64,000 bases of DNA from Brachionus plicatilis (lineage: Eukaryota; Rotifera; Eurotatoria; Ploima; Brachionidae), in NCBI GenBank assembly GCA_010279815.1, contig QEOQ01000493.1, positions 248,001-312,000 of the forward strand, read 5' to 3'. Under the pieces are notes generated by a model. It saw only the letters and a list, made by a program, of their open reading frames with translations. It was not told the origin of the DNA and made no database searches. The stretch's first letter is position 1; each line of letters opens with the position of its first letter. Positions 1-11,367 of this stretch are shown piece by piece. A program made the translations under genes and the position numbers.

Positions 1-194
1 AAAATGAATAATAATTTGTAAAATTAAAAAAAAAAAAATTAACATTTTATATTTTTTTTTCACTAGAAATCTCTCTATTACTATTTTTGTCTCATAAAAA
101 TGAACTCTTCTCTATCTTAATCATTTTTCTTTTTATCTTACATTTTTAATACTTTTTTTGTATTAATATTTTTATTTTTTTAAAGTATGAACTA

Positions 195-290
195 AAAACA
201 TTTGGCTGAAAGGAAGGACTAAGATCCATTACAAACTGCCAGGGTATAACCCGAACTTTATTTTTAAATAAAATAATAAATAAAAAATAA
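195..290 (+). repeat. 3' end of a LINE-like repeat, copy 1
   Basis: This stretch shares a GGCTGAAAGGAAGGACTAAG core and an AT-rich tail with the minus-strand copy at 22190-22285 and a looser copy at 38222-38320. All three end in an A/T-rich simple tail (AATAAA or AAT repeats), as 3' ends of non-LTR elements often do. One frame is open across two copies with related residues (GRTK followed by about 12 residues), so it may be the C-terminus of a LINE protein. The parent element is not visible here. Confidence 0.5.
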
Positions 291-689
291 ACAATTTTAC
301 ATAAGTAAAACAATTAATTAATAAATTTTTGCAAAATATTGTATATGTTATGAAATAAGTTCTATTAAATTTTTGACTTACTCACAAGTCTGTGTGAGAT
401 AGAAGACGTTGCTAAAAAAGGGAGTGAAAAATAGTGATAGGCGCCATCCTATTAGCCGCTAGGATAATTAAGATGCAAATTATTATTACTGTTACGTAAA
501 TGGATATAAAATCATAGTCACATTTCGTTAATTATCAAACACTGATTTTCAAAATTTCAGAATGATTTCAATATGGTTTTATAACATCTATTGCTAACTC
601 CTTGTATTTATAGTTTTTCTTTTTAAAAAAAATAATTTCTGGCTAAGACGATCGTTTCTATTCTAGATACTTTTTTAATAAATATTTTC

Positions 690-1200
690 ATTACAGGAAA
701 ACTTTCTTTTTTCAATGAACGTAGCATCTGGTGACGAGGAACAAAAATGAAAGAAGAAGCAACAGTGGCAACAACATCGAACATCCAACCATTGGGGCTC
801 GCAGTCCAGCAAATTTAGTGCGAGTACTTCAGCTACAGAGGCTCTTCGTTGGGGCATAGGTGGGAAAACACCGAGCAAAAGAAAATAGGACCAAAGGAAC
901 AAAAGAAAATAAAGACCAATTTGTTCTCAGACTCAGGCATTTTGCAGCAATCTGTAAGTTCAATGAAAGGACAAATGACGGCCCAAAGGCTTTAGAAAAT
1001 ATGATTTCTTGGCAGACACAGGCGCTCGAGTGAATAGAATATAATTAGAATATGAAGTAGATATACTAAGCGAAGCTGTAGGAGATTAGCCATCAGGACT
1101 ACTCTTTGATAATCATTCATTAGGTTGAACGATTACCAAGCAAAAAAAACTATTTTGGGGGAATTTGCAGTAATTGGCAAGTGCAAGGGTAGAAAAAGCA
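690..1200 (+). pseudogene. Degenerate LTR-retrotransposon fragment (aspartic protease region)
   Basis: Around 991-1040 a frame reads FLADTGARVN, which matches the active-site environment (DTGA) of retroelement aspartic proteases. The stretch is visibly richer in G+C than its surroundings and is broken by many stops in every frame. No intact gag, reverse transcriptase or LTR pair is visible. I read it as a dead fragment of a Ty3/gypsy- or Pao-like element. The assignment rests on one short motif, so confidence is limited. Confidence 0.4.
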
Positions 1201-1210
1201 AAATAAAATT

Positions 1211-2536
1211 TCATTTTTATTTAAAAATCTAATTTTAACATACATTCATTTTTTTTCTAATTAATTTGAAATTTTCGTTTTAAAGCTTATTTAAATAGCC
1301 AAAGTGACTAAAATTTAAGTTCAAGTCCGGATTTTGAAAAAAAAAATTCTGTACTTGTTATTTTTAAATTTTATTTGTTTTAATATATTTGTTTTTTAAA
1401 TAATTTATTTTAATCGATAAAAAAATTGATTAAAGATTTTCCCTTTCCCTTGACTACAAAGTGGTTTGTAAAAAATTCTCTTACTTTCTCTTGCAATGTA
1501 AGCTAGATATGTTGTATTTTCTCAACATTGATTTTGAGTTTCTCATTTCTAAAATTTACTTAGTGTACATATAGCAACATATTTGTTTACTTTAAATTTT
1601 CTCTGTATTTTAGTAATACAATCAATATAGGAAAGAAAATAGTAGTAGTGTCTTAAACTACAGCTTAAAGGTTATTTTAGCGTAACTCTTATTAGCTGTA
1701 TCAGTCGTTTCTTTTTGTTTCGAAATTCAAACATCAAGCTTCGCTTTGAAACCATTTATGTTGTTTAGGTTTATAAAATGTAAATATTCATCAATACACT
1801 GTTTTTTTTTAGAAACTTAAGTATTTATATTTAAAATTTTATTTGCATTTTTTATCAATTTTTTATCAATTAGCTTTTTCAAAATTTACTTCTTCATTTT
1901 GATAAAGAGAAAAATAATCAACAATGTAAAATTTAATCTTCTTTCTATAGCAAAATAATCATAATACTCATTTTTCAAATCAAGAGAAAAATGCGATAAA
2001 GATATTAGAAAGAGTTTTCAAAAAAAAATTCAAACAAAATTATTGAATTTTGTCAAGTTTTAAATATAATTTGAAAAAAAATTTATTAGAAAAATTTTTA
2101 TTGAAGAAATTATAAGAAAAATCTCAAATTTCAAAGAAAAAAATTTGACTAAAAAATTTCGATTTTTTTATAATTCATTTAAATAATTAATTATATTTTC
2201 TTCGATAAAATTGTGATTAGCTAATCATGAAATCATGATAAAGATTTTGAAACTCATATTGCTTAAAAATTTAACTAAACATGGAGTAATGGAGTAAGCT
2301 AAAAAGTTCTAATTGTGGCTAAGGAATCAGTTTATTTGGTTGGCCTTTTGATTTGTTTCATAATAAATTCAATGAAAGAATTTTAAATATTTAAATTGAT
2401 TTAATTCAATTTTTTATTAATTCAAAATGATTAAATAATGCATTTTAACAAAATTAAAAAAATTGACAAACTTATTACTTTCAAATTATCTTTGAATAAA
2501 ATTTAATTTACAATATTTTATCATAATTAAACATTA
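1211..2536. other. AT-rich intergenic DNA, nothing recognised
   Basis: Homopolymer-rich AT sequence with no open frame of note, no RNA gene and no clear repeat. It lies downstream of the minus-strand H3-tail-motif gene. Confidence 0.5.
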
Positions 2537-3002
2537 TCAATATTTATAAATATTGGACGCTTTCTTTCTAGCAGTTTGCTTAGAAATGACTGGTTCATTG
2601 GATTGGTATTCATAAAATTCGTCAATTTCTATACAAACAAAAAAACAATATTTAAAAATAAAAATTTAAAATACCAAAAATGATCTAATTACCTGTTACT
2701 ATTTCATGTTTAAAACTATTTTTCAATTTAAGATAAAAGTAAGGCGAAGTATGTTTTCTGGCAGTTTGTTTAGTTTTTTTAGATTTGATTTTATGGCAAA
2801 TAGAATTGGTTTGATTTTTTTCCATTTCTAAAAATTTTCTGATCATTGTGTTTGTACTCTTCCGTGCGGTTTGCTTTGTTCCTTCAAAATTCAATTTTGC
2901 GCCTGAATCATCATTTAAATTTCTCGTAGGACTTGAGCAAGATGATGATGATTCAGTTGAAGAATCATATTTGGGAGAACTAGGCAAAACTTGATCGGTC
3001 AT
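2537..3002 (-). CDS. Small protein with three histone H3-tail motifs (KQTARK)
   Basis: Two-exon model: exon 1 is 3002-2693, a 64-nt intron runs 2692-2629 (GTAATT...TATAG), exon 2 is 2628-2537 ending in TGA. It predicts 133 residues. The N-terminus (about 1-35) is Ser/Thr/Asp-rich and looks disordered. Three copies of the H3 N-terminal tail follow: TKQTARKST at 42-50 (identical to H3 residues 3-11), TKQTARKHTS at 77-86 and SKQTARKKAS at 119-128. The third copy is reached only by splicing, in frame, which supports the intron. The three copies use different synonymous codons, so this is not a recent DNA repeat. No histone fold, signal peptide or membrane segment is present. Known H3-tail mimics bind chromatin readers or are methylated like H3; a similar role here is inference. 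I know no named homologue. Divergent from the gene at 4019. Confidence 0.75.
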
Positions 3003-4018
3003 TTTAGTTTAACAAATTTAGTCTATAAAAAATGAAAAATTAAAAAATTATGATTAATAAAAAAATGATGCTAATTCAATTTATATGCTTCGTACATAAA
3101 AATTTCCCATTTTTTATTATTTATATTGAACAATTGCCTTAAGTCTGAAAATTATCAAAACAATTAAACGTGGTTTATGAAATTTTTTTTAGTGTCAGCT
3201 CAATCAAGTGAGAATGTTTATAAAATTCAGCAAATAAATAACACAAAGCCTTACGAAAAGCATTGTCAAAATTTTTAACATTCCTATTTAATTTGAATAA
3301 ATTTGATTAAAAAAATTCTAAATAGATTTTGGAAAATTCCGAACTTTACCGCATTTAAATTTGAATTAAATGCGCTTTTAAAACAAAGAGTTTTTTTTTC
3401 AAATCTAATAAAATTGAGTAGAACTTTGCTTAAACAAAACAATTTCTATTAATGAATTGAATATTGAGCTTTTGAATATTCTGATAAAATTTCTGAGCTT
3501 TTACAGTCAAGGCATTATTTGACCCATAAAAAAAATTAAAAGTCTGTTTGAAGTCAATTTAAATTTTCGTTTATTTGTGAAAAATTCTAGTGAGTTTTTT
3601 CAACTCAGCTCGTTTATTCAAATCTTAAGAAAACAACTCAACAAATCGATTTAAGAATCAAACCTCTCACTTAACTAAAATTCAAATTGCTAAAAATTCA
3701 CACGCTTTTAATTGAAAAATACTTTACTTCCTTTTAAATTGTTTAAATAAAGCTATAAATATATTTAAAGATGTAACAGTATTTACTCCATAATAAGCAA
3801 AATTTTCATACTACTTTTGAATATAGCGTTTACCTCTTGTAGTTAATCATATCTTAGTAAACATTATTTTTAAAACTCGTAAAAAAATTTATCTTGATTC
3901 AAAATTAAATTTTAAAATAAATGCCTAAAAAATTATGCATATTAAAATCGTTGAATTTAATTCATAATTTTGAAAAATAATTTGAATAGAGATCTATTAT
4001 TTTAAGTTTGATTTTCAG
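3003..4018. other. Intergenic region between divergent genes
   Basis: AT-rich sequence with no supported exon. The first exon of the plus-strand gene starting at 4019 should lie in or beyond it, since the acceptor TTTTCAG at 4012-4018 and a phase needing one leftover base imply an upstream exon. I could not place one. The 5' leader of the minus gene also falls here, with a possible acceptor TTTTATAG just upstream of its ATG. Confidence 0.45.
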
Positions 4019-5015
4019 TTGTCAAGTTGACTCGATTTTGGCAAGCACATATTCAAAGAGCTAGATATTTGATGTTGGCTAGCTTCTCAAATGACCCTTC
4101 TCTTTCTAATGTTGTATATGGTTTCAAAAATTATACCGAATTGGAGCTCGGTAATCTAAACATACTCCTGAGTGTGCCACACGATGGCTCCTTACGACCT
4201 CCAGAAATCCCCAATAGAGAAAATGATTTGAATGGAAATTTGAAGAATGATAAAAATACACGAAGATTTACCAAGTCCCTTAAAAATGAACTAGAAATTT
4301 TGTTTTTTACGCATCAAGATATAAAATTAATTCCTTTTGTATTATATAATAATTTACACAGGTAAATAACTTAAATTTTTTTCTAAACATCAATTGCTTT
4401 TGATGAAATTTTTTTTAAAGAATAAAAATGGATCCAAATCGCGATTTGGAAAATTGCTGCCACATCACAAATCAAGACGCTCATACTGCTTACAAAGACT
4501 ATCATTCAATGATTGAAATATGCTTCCGTAAAAATTTTGTCTTGTCAAACAATTTTGACCAAGGTCTTATTTTGGATATTCATGGAAATTCACATGAAGA
4601 ACAATGGATCGAATTAGGTTATTTATTGAAAAAAAGTGACTTAGAAAATGATAAACTTTCGAATTCGCTGAATACTTCAATAAGGTCTATGGCTTCAAAG
4701 AGTTTTCTTAGTCTTGAAGAAATTATTAGAGGTGAAAAAGTGTCTTTAGGTTCTCTTATTGAAACTAAAAGTAACATTAAAGTTGTACCCTCGCCAGGAT
4801 TTAAGTCTCCAAAAGAAGGAAATTACTACAGTGGTGGTTTTATTACAGAGTGCCACGGATCTTTTTATGATACATCTAAAAGACTGAATTCAATACAAAT
4901 TGAACTTCCAATGTGGATGAGGACTGATAAATACATTGAATTTAGCGCCAAACACATAGCAAAAGCTATTTTTGAGTTTTATGAACTTCATTCATTAAAC
5001 TCTTTAAAAATTTAA
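4019..5015 (+). CDS. N-formylglutamate amidohydrolase-like protein (5' incomplete)
   Basis: Exons 4019-4361 and 4421-5015 join across a 59-nt intron (GTAAAT...TTTAAAG), restoring the motif NNLHRIKMDPNRD. Visible family features are SVPHDG near the start, PPEIPNRE, the LHR...DPNRD segment, LILDIHG (the likely metal-binding His/Asp core) and GGFITECHG in the C-terminal half. These fit the N-formylglutamate amidohydrolase (FGase) fold, a zinc-dependent hydrolase family with poorly characterised animal members, so substrate is unknown. About 311 residues are encoded from the acceptor at 4018; the true start must be in an unidentified upstream exon, or at the internal ATG at 4072, which would leave the VPHDG core intact. 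Family assignment is from motif memory and moderately sure. Confidence 0.6.
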
Positions 5016-5677
5016 TTTCCATTCAATTTGTAGCAAAAAATAGACAATTATTATTGTTAGCGAACGAAAAATTTTATTTTTTAAAAAATTCCAAAAAAAA
5101 AAAACAATGCATTGTTTAAATTTAAGTTGTCAAAAACGATAAAATTAAATCATTTTCTTTTATTTAAAAAATATAGTAAATTAAAGTTTAATTTTCCAAA
5201 ATTTTTTCTCGGTCACAAGAAATATTTTTCGATCCAAATGCTTTGTTATCACTGATAAAAAGTAAAATTTTTTAAATTTTATTTAAAAAATATCATAAGA
5301 CGTTGATTTCTTAACTTGTAAAAGTTTAACATATTTTATTTTATAATGATTGGTTGCGGATTATGGATTTCAAAATGGCTGAAATAATTTAAAAAAATAC
5401 ATTGAAGCTACTTATAAAAAAATAATTCCAGTGTGCTCAACTTTAGTTTAAAATATTTGTTATTAAGTAAATATAAAACTCTAAGTTTGCCTACTATGCC
5501 GAAAAAAAGTATTTTAATGAGGGTTTCTCAATTTTAATATAATTTTTAACTTTAAATTAAACAAATTAATAACGTGAATTGAATCGTTTCTAAGTTACTT
5601 GTGCCCTGAAAAAATTCTGACGACCCATCGATTTAAAATAAAAAATTTAAATTATTCTTTTAATTTTTATTTATATA
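5016..5677. other. Intergenic region between convergent genes
   Basis: AT-rich DNA between the ends of the FGase-like gene (plus) and the first UNC-93-like gene (minus). It should hold both 3' UTRs. I see no gene. Confidence 0.5.
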
Positions 5678-7494
5678 TTAAACATCATTCTGTTGAGTGC
5701 TTTCTCTTCCAAGTCTGTATTCCACTAAACCATATCCGATCAGTCCAATTGTCAGGTACATCAACAAAAGGTATAATTTAATACTTGTTTGTACAAGATT
5801 TGAATAAGCAAAGGCAATCGCATATCCAACTGATTGCCTAAAACCAAATTGAATTTCCTAATTTAAGATTTGAAATAAAAATTTTACCAAAGTTTTAAAT
5901 TAGAAAATGCTGCTTCTTCTCTCGATTTAAAAACAAAACCGTAGAATGCTAAGGTAAAAATTAAAATTAGAATTTTTTGAATTTCTTTCTATGATTAAAT
6001 TAAATACCATTTATTTGAGTGTTCCACCTTTAAAAAAAAATTAAAAAAAAATTTTGTTATTATCATTTTATTAAATATTACCCTGCATCTGTCGCTCCCC
6101 ATATGATCGCAATTATGAATAAAACAAAACTTTCGTGTATTTTAGGCTCCCAGATTAGTTGTAAAATAATTGATGAGTAATTAAGGAAGGCAAGTAATCC
6201 AAAGCCTATTTTTCGACCAACTAGCTTGACCATATAGCCAAACCAATACGAACCAATTGTCGAAGATACACCATAAGTAACCATCACGTAGCCAACAAAA
6301 TTTACACCCTTGATACAACTTACAAAAGACTGATAATTTTTGATAATAATTTTATTTAGCCCGTTTTTTTTTTACAAATTTTACTTTGGTAAAATCTGCC
6401 AATAAGTATGCTTGTTCAAAACCAAGCCAAACTGTTAGTGGAATTAATAGAATTTGATTTAGATGTTTCATATTTTTAAAGGTATTGAGTATCATCTTAA
6501 CTGGAGATTTTTTTTGTTCCTCCGAAGGGCTTAAACCAATTTTTTCATATTTATCAATAAATAAAATAATTAAAATAGAACCGATCATTGCTGAAAAAAC
6601 AAAAATGACACAAAGTATATAAATCTAAGCAAAATAAAGATTAAAGATTCCTAAACAAAAAAATGCTTAAAAAATGACTTAACCGATATTTGAGTCGGTT
6701 TTCTTATTGCTTCATTTGTAACAAATGGATGATCGTTTCTACCACAAAAGCTCACATTTTGTAAGGCATTGTCGATTTTTATATCCGATTTCAAAACAAT
6801 GGAAATAATCAAATTTCCCCATATTTGGGCTTAAATTTGTAATTAATTACTATAAAAGCAGTGAATTACTTAAGCGACTTACAAGATTGGAACAAAGCAT
6901 AAAAAATTCCAAAAAACCGATTGATTATAATTTCTGTTTTTTCACCGCTTAAATTTGAGTAATATGAGCCGAGATCAGTCAAAAAAGTTGATTGAGCGGT
7001 CCAAAGTGGACCAGCTATGGTAAAAAGCTTAAAATGTTTTCTCTAATTTTCTTCATTAATAAATACCTCCTACTAATTATAAATTTTTTTAAGAAGTTTA
7101 AAATTTATAAATAAAATTTACATCCAAGTAAAAAGGCCGAAGGGACCAAAGTGTAATACCGAGGATATATATTTAGTCCGATATAAAGAATATAAGTGAG
7201 CTGAGAGACGAAAATTGTCCATTTTATTCCCAAATGTTTTATCAAAATAGTGGGTAGAAACAAACAGCTGAGAATAAATGCGACATATGTCACACTTAAG
7301 CCAACTGTTCCAAGGCCAGCATCAGTATTTAAGCTGCTTTGCAAATTGGCAATTGAATTATATGCAGTAAACAGAAACATCCAGGAAAGACCAATGATAA
7401 TTAAATTTTTAAATACGCGTCTTTTTGCATTTTTGATCTGATTTGTGCTTACCTCATCGATTTCGAGTTCTTCTAAAGATTTATCTCTCACCAT
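5678..7494 (-). CDS. UNC-93-like major facilitator protein, copy A
   Basis: Nine-exon model, 461 residues: 7494-7122, 7072-7067, 7014-6883, 6829-6684, 6624-6385, 6329-6082, 6027-6008, 5948-5888, 5837-5678. All junctions have GT/AG and keep frame. The product is a polytopic membrane protein of the UNC-93A family, within the major facilitator fold; family members modulate potassium channels or traffic receptors, and this one's cargo is unknown. Family signatures read in order: LFTAYNSIANLQSSLN, LLGLGAGPLWTA, IWGN, a long cytoplasmic loop, ADFTK then SFVSCIKGVNFVGYVM, and GWNTQINAFYGF. Exon 2 is a 6-nt microexon and exon 7 is only 20 nt. Compared with copy B it has two extra introns (inside FQS|SQIWG and N|AFYG). 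The start ATG at 7494 is the first in the open frame and aligns with copy B. Confidence 0.85.
7067..7072 (-). other. 6-nt microexon of UNC-93-like copy A
   Basis: The minus strand reads AATTAG|TAGGAG|GTATTT. Inclusion turns T|TA GGA G|CT into Leu-Gly-Ala and restores the family motif LGLGAGPLW; skipping keeps frame but removes two residues from this conserved turn. Flanking introns are 49 nt (7121-7073) and 52 nt (7066-7015). Confidence 0.75.
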
Positions 7495-7722
7495 TTTTCC
7501 AAACTTTAACTTAAATATATCTTCAATTAAATAATGAACAAGAAATTATTAAATTCGCCATTTACCAAAGTTAAAATAAACTCTCTTTTTTTAGAAAATT
7601 CTTTTTATACGACTCAAAAATTTTGCAGATTATTTTTTAAAAAATTAAAAAAAGTTTATATTAGTTTAGATATTTTTATTTACAGAAAATCATTTATAAA
7701 AAGCATTTATTGAAGATTTTAT

Positions 7723-9448
7723 TTAGAAAGGAGTGATTTGAACACTTTTTTGGCTTTTGAGTCTAAATTCAATGGTGCCGTATCCCAAAATGCCCACAGT
7801 CAGGTAAACTAGCAACAAATAAAGCTTTATTTGTACACAAAGATAATTTGAGTAAGCATATGCAATCACAAATCCGAGAGATTCCCTAAATATTTAAGAA
7901 TAAGAATTATTATTTTGTTTTAATAAAAATTACCAAAGTCTATAATTGGAAAAGGCAGCTTCTTCTGATGATTGGAAAATAACTCCATAAAAAGCATTTA
8001 TCTGAGTTTGCCATCTTGTTAATTTAAAAATGTTAAAAAAAAATTTTCAAAAATTTTTTATTCGTACACTGCATCAGAGAGACCCCATAAGATGGCGATT
8101 ATGAAAAGAATGTAGCTACTATCTTCATTTGGCTTCCAAAAAGTCATCAGCAATATTGTTCCATAATTTAAACCCGCAGCAATTAAAAAACATGGAATTC
8201 TTCCAATAAATTTTAGAACATAGCCAAAGCCATAAGAACCAAGTGTATCAGAAACACCATAGCAAATCATTATGTAGCCTACGAAATCAACTCCTTTCAC
8301 GCAGCTAATAAATGACTTAATTAAAGATAAAAATGGTCAAATTTAAATTAATTGAAATTATAATTTATATTACTCTAGTGAAATCTGCGGAAATAAATGC
8401 TTGTTCAAAACCAGACCACATTGTAAGGGGAATTATTAGAAGTTGGTTTTTATTCCGCAAGTGTCTCAGAGTATTAACTAATAGTTTAATTGGATTTTTA
8501 TTTTCTCCTTTGGAATGATTAAGACCAATTTTATCATATGAATCAACTAATGTGAGAATCAGAAATGCGGCAAATAAAGCACAACCAACATAAATGCCAC
8601 ATAGAATATAAACCTTGGATAAGTTTTTAGAATTTTTGTTTAGCTATTTTCTTAGGCTTACTGTTGATTTTTGTGCCTTTTTTATTTCTACACTTCCACT
8701 TCCGGGGCAATCATTCGATCCACAAAATGAAATATTTGATACAAAAGTACTATTTTCTACCAGTTCAGGTTTAAGAACAGTAGAACTAATGATATTTCCC
8801 CAAATGTTGCCAGACTGAAACATGGCAAAAAAAATTCCAAAAAATCTGTTAATTACCACTTCAGTCGATTCACCCGAATACTTGGCATATTTATTCCCCA
8901 AATCAGTCAAAAATGTGCACTTAGCAGTCCACAGTGGAGCCGCTTCAATCAAACTTGTATTTAGAAAAAACAAGCAATTAAACAAACTTACCACCAACTT
9001 AAAAATTAAATTAAAAAAAATTAATTGACTTTTATTAAAACTTACGTCCAAGGATAATGGCGCTTGGAACCAAAGTGTAGTATCTTGGAAAAATATTCGC
9101 ACCTATGTACAGAACATAGGCTAGCTGTGAAAAAAATATTGTCCATTTTACTCCTAGTTTTTTAATTAAAATTGAGGGCAAAAAAATGCAGCTTAGGATC
9201 AAAGAGACATAAATAGTGGATAAGCTAACTGTGCCAAGACCGTCATCACTGTTCAAACTACTTTGCAAATTTGCTATTGATGAATAGGCAGTGAACAAAA
9301 ACACCCAACCAAAACCTATAACAAACAAATTTTTCAAAATTATTCGCTTCACTATTTTGGCTTCCTCGGGATTTATTGTTTCAATAGACTTGGCGTCATT
9401 AGCATCTTTGGCTTTTTCACTTTCAGCTTTTGTTATGTCGTTACTCAT
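7723..9448 (-). CDS. UNC-93-like major facilitator protein, copy B
   Basis: Seven-exon model, 473 residues: 9448-9046, 8997-8992, 8942-8662, 8613-8374, 8315-8068, 8014-7934, 7885-7723. Every junction is GT/AG and in phase, and introns are about 40-60 nt. The protein starts with a charged, Lys/Glu/Ala-rich cytosolic tail (about 40 residues) and then shows the family signatures LFTAYSSIANLQSSLN, LGLGAAPLWTAKCTFLTDLG, FQSGNIWGN, a Cys/Asn-rich loop likely to be luminal or extracellular (FCGSNDCPG), ADFTR|SFISCVKGVDFVGY and WQTQINAFYG. It is clearly the tandem paralogue of copy A, 228 bp upstream of it in the same orientation. Exon 2 is a 6-nt microexon. Transport or regulatory substrate cannot be told from sequence. 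Confidence 0.87.
8992..8997 (-). other. 6-nt microexon of UNC-93-like copy B
   Basis: The minus strand reads TTTTTAAG|TTGGTG|GTAAGT. It joins GGA C to CG GCT CCA to give Gly-Leu-Gly-Ala-Ala-Pro, the expected UNC-93 motif. The alternative of splicing straight to the nearer AG (after ACAAG) gives an immediate stop. Flanking introns are 48 nt (9045-8998) and 49 nt (8991-8943). Confidence 0.78.
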
Positions 9449-11367
9449 ATTTCGAAATTTTGAAACAAAAAGTGAAAAATTTTCTCTAAATAAAGCATAT
9501 CTTAATTAGAAATAGTCTAATTGGTAAAGATTAGGGTGTAAATCTTATCCTTTGGCAAGATTTATATTGGTACGCCTTAATATTTTATTGCGGCAATATA
9601 TGTAACCTTAGTTCAAATTAATTTTTTTTGTTTAACTTTTATTTACCTTTTCTACTTTTTATCTTAAATTAAGTATTTACAAGGCGTCTTATTTAGATTT
9701 ATCACATCTATAATTTTATAGTCAATTTTCATCCAATTTACTATTAAGCAAACGATTTTGATCTATTTGAAAAAAAAAAAAGATAAATTGATATTTGATT
9801 ACAATTTACCAAAAGATTTAGCAAAATTTCTTTTTAACCATTATCAAATTTAACCGCTATAACAAGGTTGAACTTTACCAAAAAAGCAAGTTGAAACAAA
9901 AAACTACTTTGAAATATCAACAAATTTTAAAGACTAGATATTTTGGTTTTATAAATGCATATTCTCAAAAAATTATAAAAATACTTTTGTTTTGAAGCCA
10001 ATTAGGGTCCTTTTAATCTTTTAGGATAAAAGAGTCAAAAGATCTGACTTAAAATAAAATTATATAACTAAGATACACTTGAAGTGTTTTTTGAACCAAA
10101 GTTTTACTTGATTGAAAAATTTGAACAAAAATAGAAAATAAATCTCTTCAAATTAGAGTATTCTAAATAAAATCGGATATCTGAGAATGAAAGAATTAAA
10201 AGACTTGTTTTTTAAAAAAATTTTAAAATTAATATTGTTTATGATGTTCTTTATCTTAATTATAAGGTCACCCTCATAGTTTAAGAGTATGTATGCACAC
10301 AATATCTGTTTTCAAGCTATTTCTTTTTTAAAAAGATTAAAATTAAACGCAATAAATATTTTTTTTTCAATTCTTATCATTTTAAAAAGACATAATATTT
10401 TATCGACTTGAAGAATAAATAAAACAATTGACCAGGAATAAATTCAAATTATCATATTTTTTAAATAGTTTTAAGACTTTGTATTTGAATTCATGATAAT
10501 CTTAAATTTTTTTAAAAATTAAAAAAAACGTCATCATTAAATGCCTTAATTAATTTTTAGTATTCATTTTTTATTTAAGTTTTGGTGTTTTAATTTCAAA
10601 TATTAAAGCTTCAATAACTTAATTGTCAAAAATTTTTTAACTACTTTTTTTATATTATTACAAGTTTTAAAAAAAACTTAAGACTTAAAATCAGAATTAG
10701 TACAAACATATCAAAAATGTTTAATGATTTCGAAAAATTAGAAATTTTATTATTCGAAATTTCTATTTAATTTTGAAGTTTTTTTTTTTCATTAATTTTT
10801 TAAGGAGGCAACTAGATTATTTACCTGTCAGGAATCTAAAAATTTTAATGCATTTATTACATTTATATTTAGAAACAGAAAGAAAGCTGAATACTTGAAA
10901 TAACAGGAAAATTTTGATTTTTGGGTCAATACATTGAGAGATAGACAAACATAGGAAATACTTTTTTTGATACTATAAAACTAAATGATTTTCTTATAGA
11001 GCATAAATATTTTTTATTCCATCATTGAGAAATCGGTCATTGAAATTTTCATAACATGTCAAAATGACGTCTTTCTAGTTTTAAGTTTAAGATCACATAA
11101 AATAAAGATTCCATCAAATTCAGAAATCAAAAAAGCTTAAAATAGTTTTACACCAAAACTGCTCTATAAGAAAATCTGAAATTAAACTAAAGTGATTTTG
11201 AATTCCATGTCCATTGCTAAAATTCAAATAAATCTCACAATTAAAAATTCTAAATCAAAAGAAAATTATTCTCACAAAACTAATAAGAATTTTTGCTTGA
11301 TTGTTAAAAAGCGCATTGTTAGTTTTTGATGAAATTAAAGAAAAATTATTTAAAAAAATAACAGAAA
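9449..11367. other. Intergenic region between divergent genes
   Basis: About 1.9 kb of AT-rich DNA between UNC-93-like copy B (minus) and the DRC2-like gene (plus). It should carry both promoters. I see no open frame, RNA gene or repeat that I can support. Confidence 0.5.

Noticed and set aside
7250..7441. Plus-strand frames antisense to the UNC-93 exons
   Set aside because: Shadows of the real minus-strand exons.
8644..9102. Single 152-residue frame through the UNC-93-like copy B introns
   Set aside because: Its first 55 residues are intron translation; family motifs require the microexon at 8992-8997 and the acceptor at 8943.
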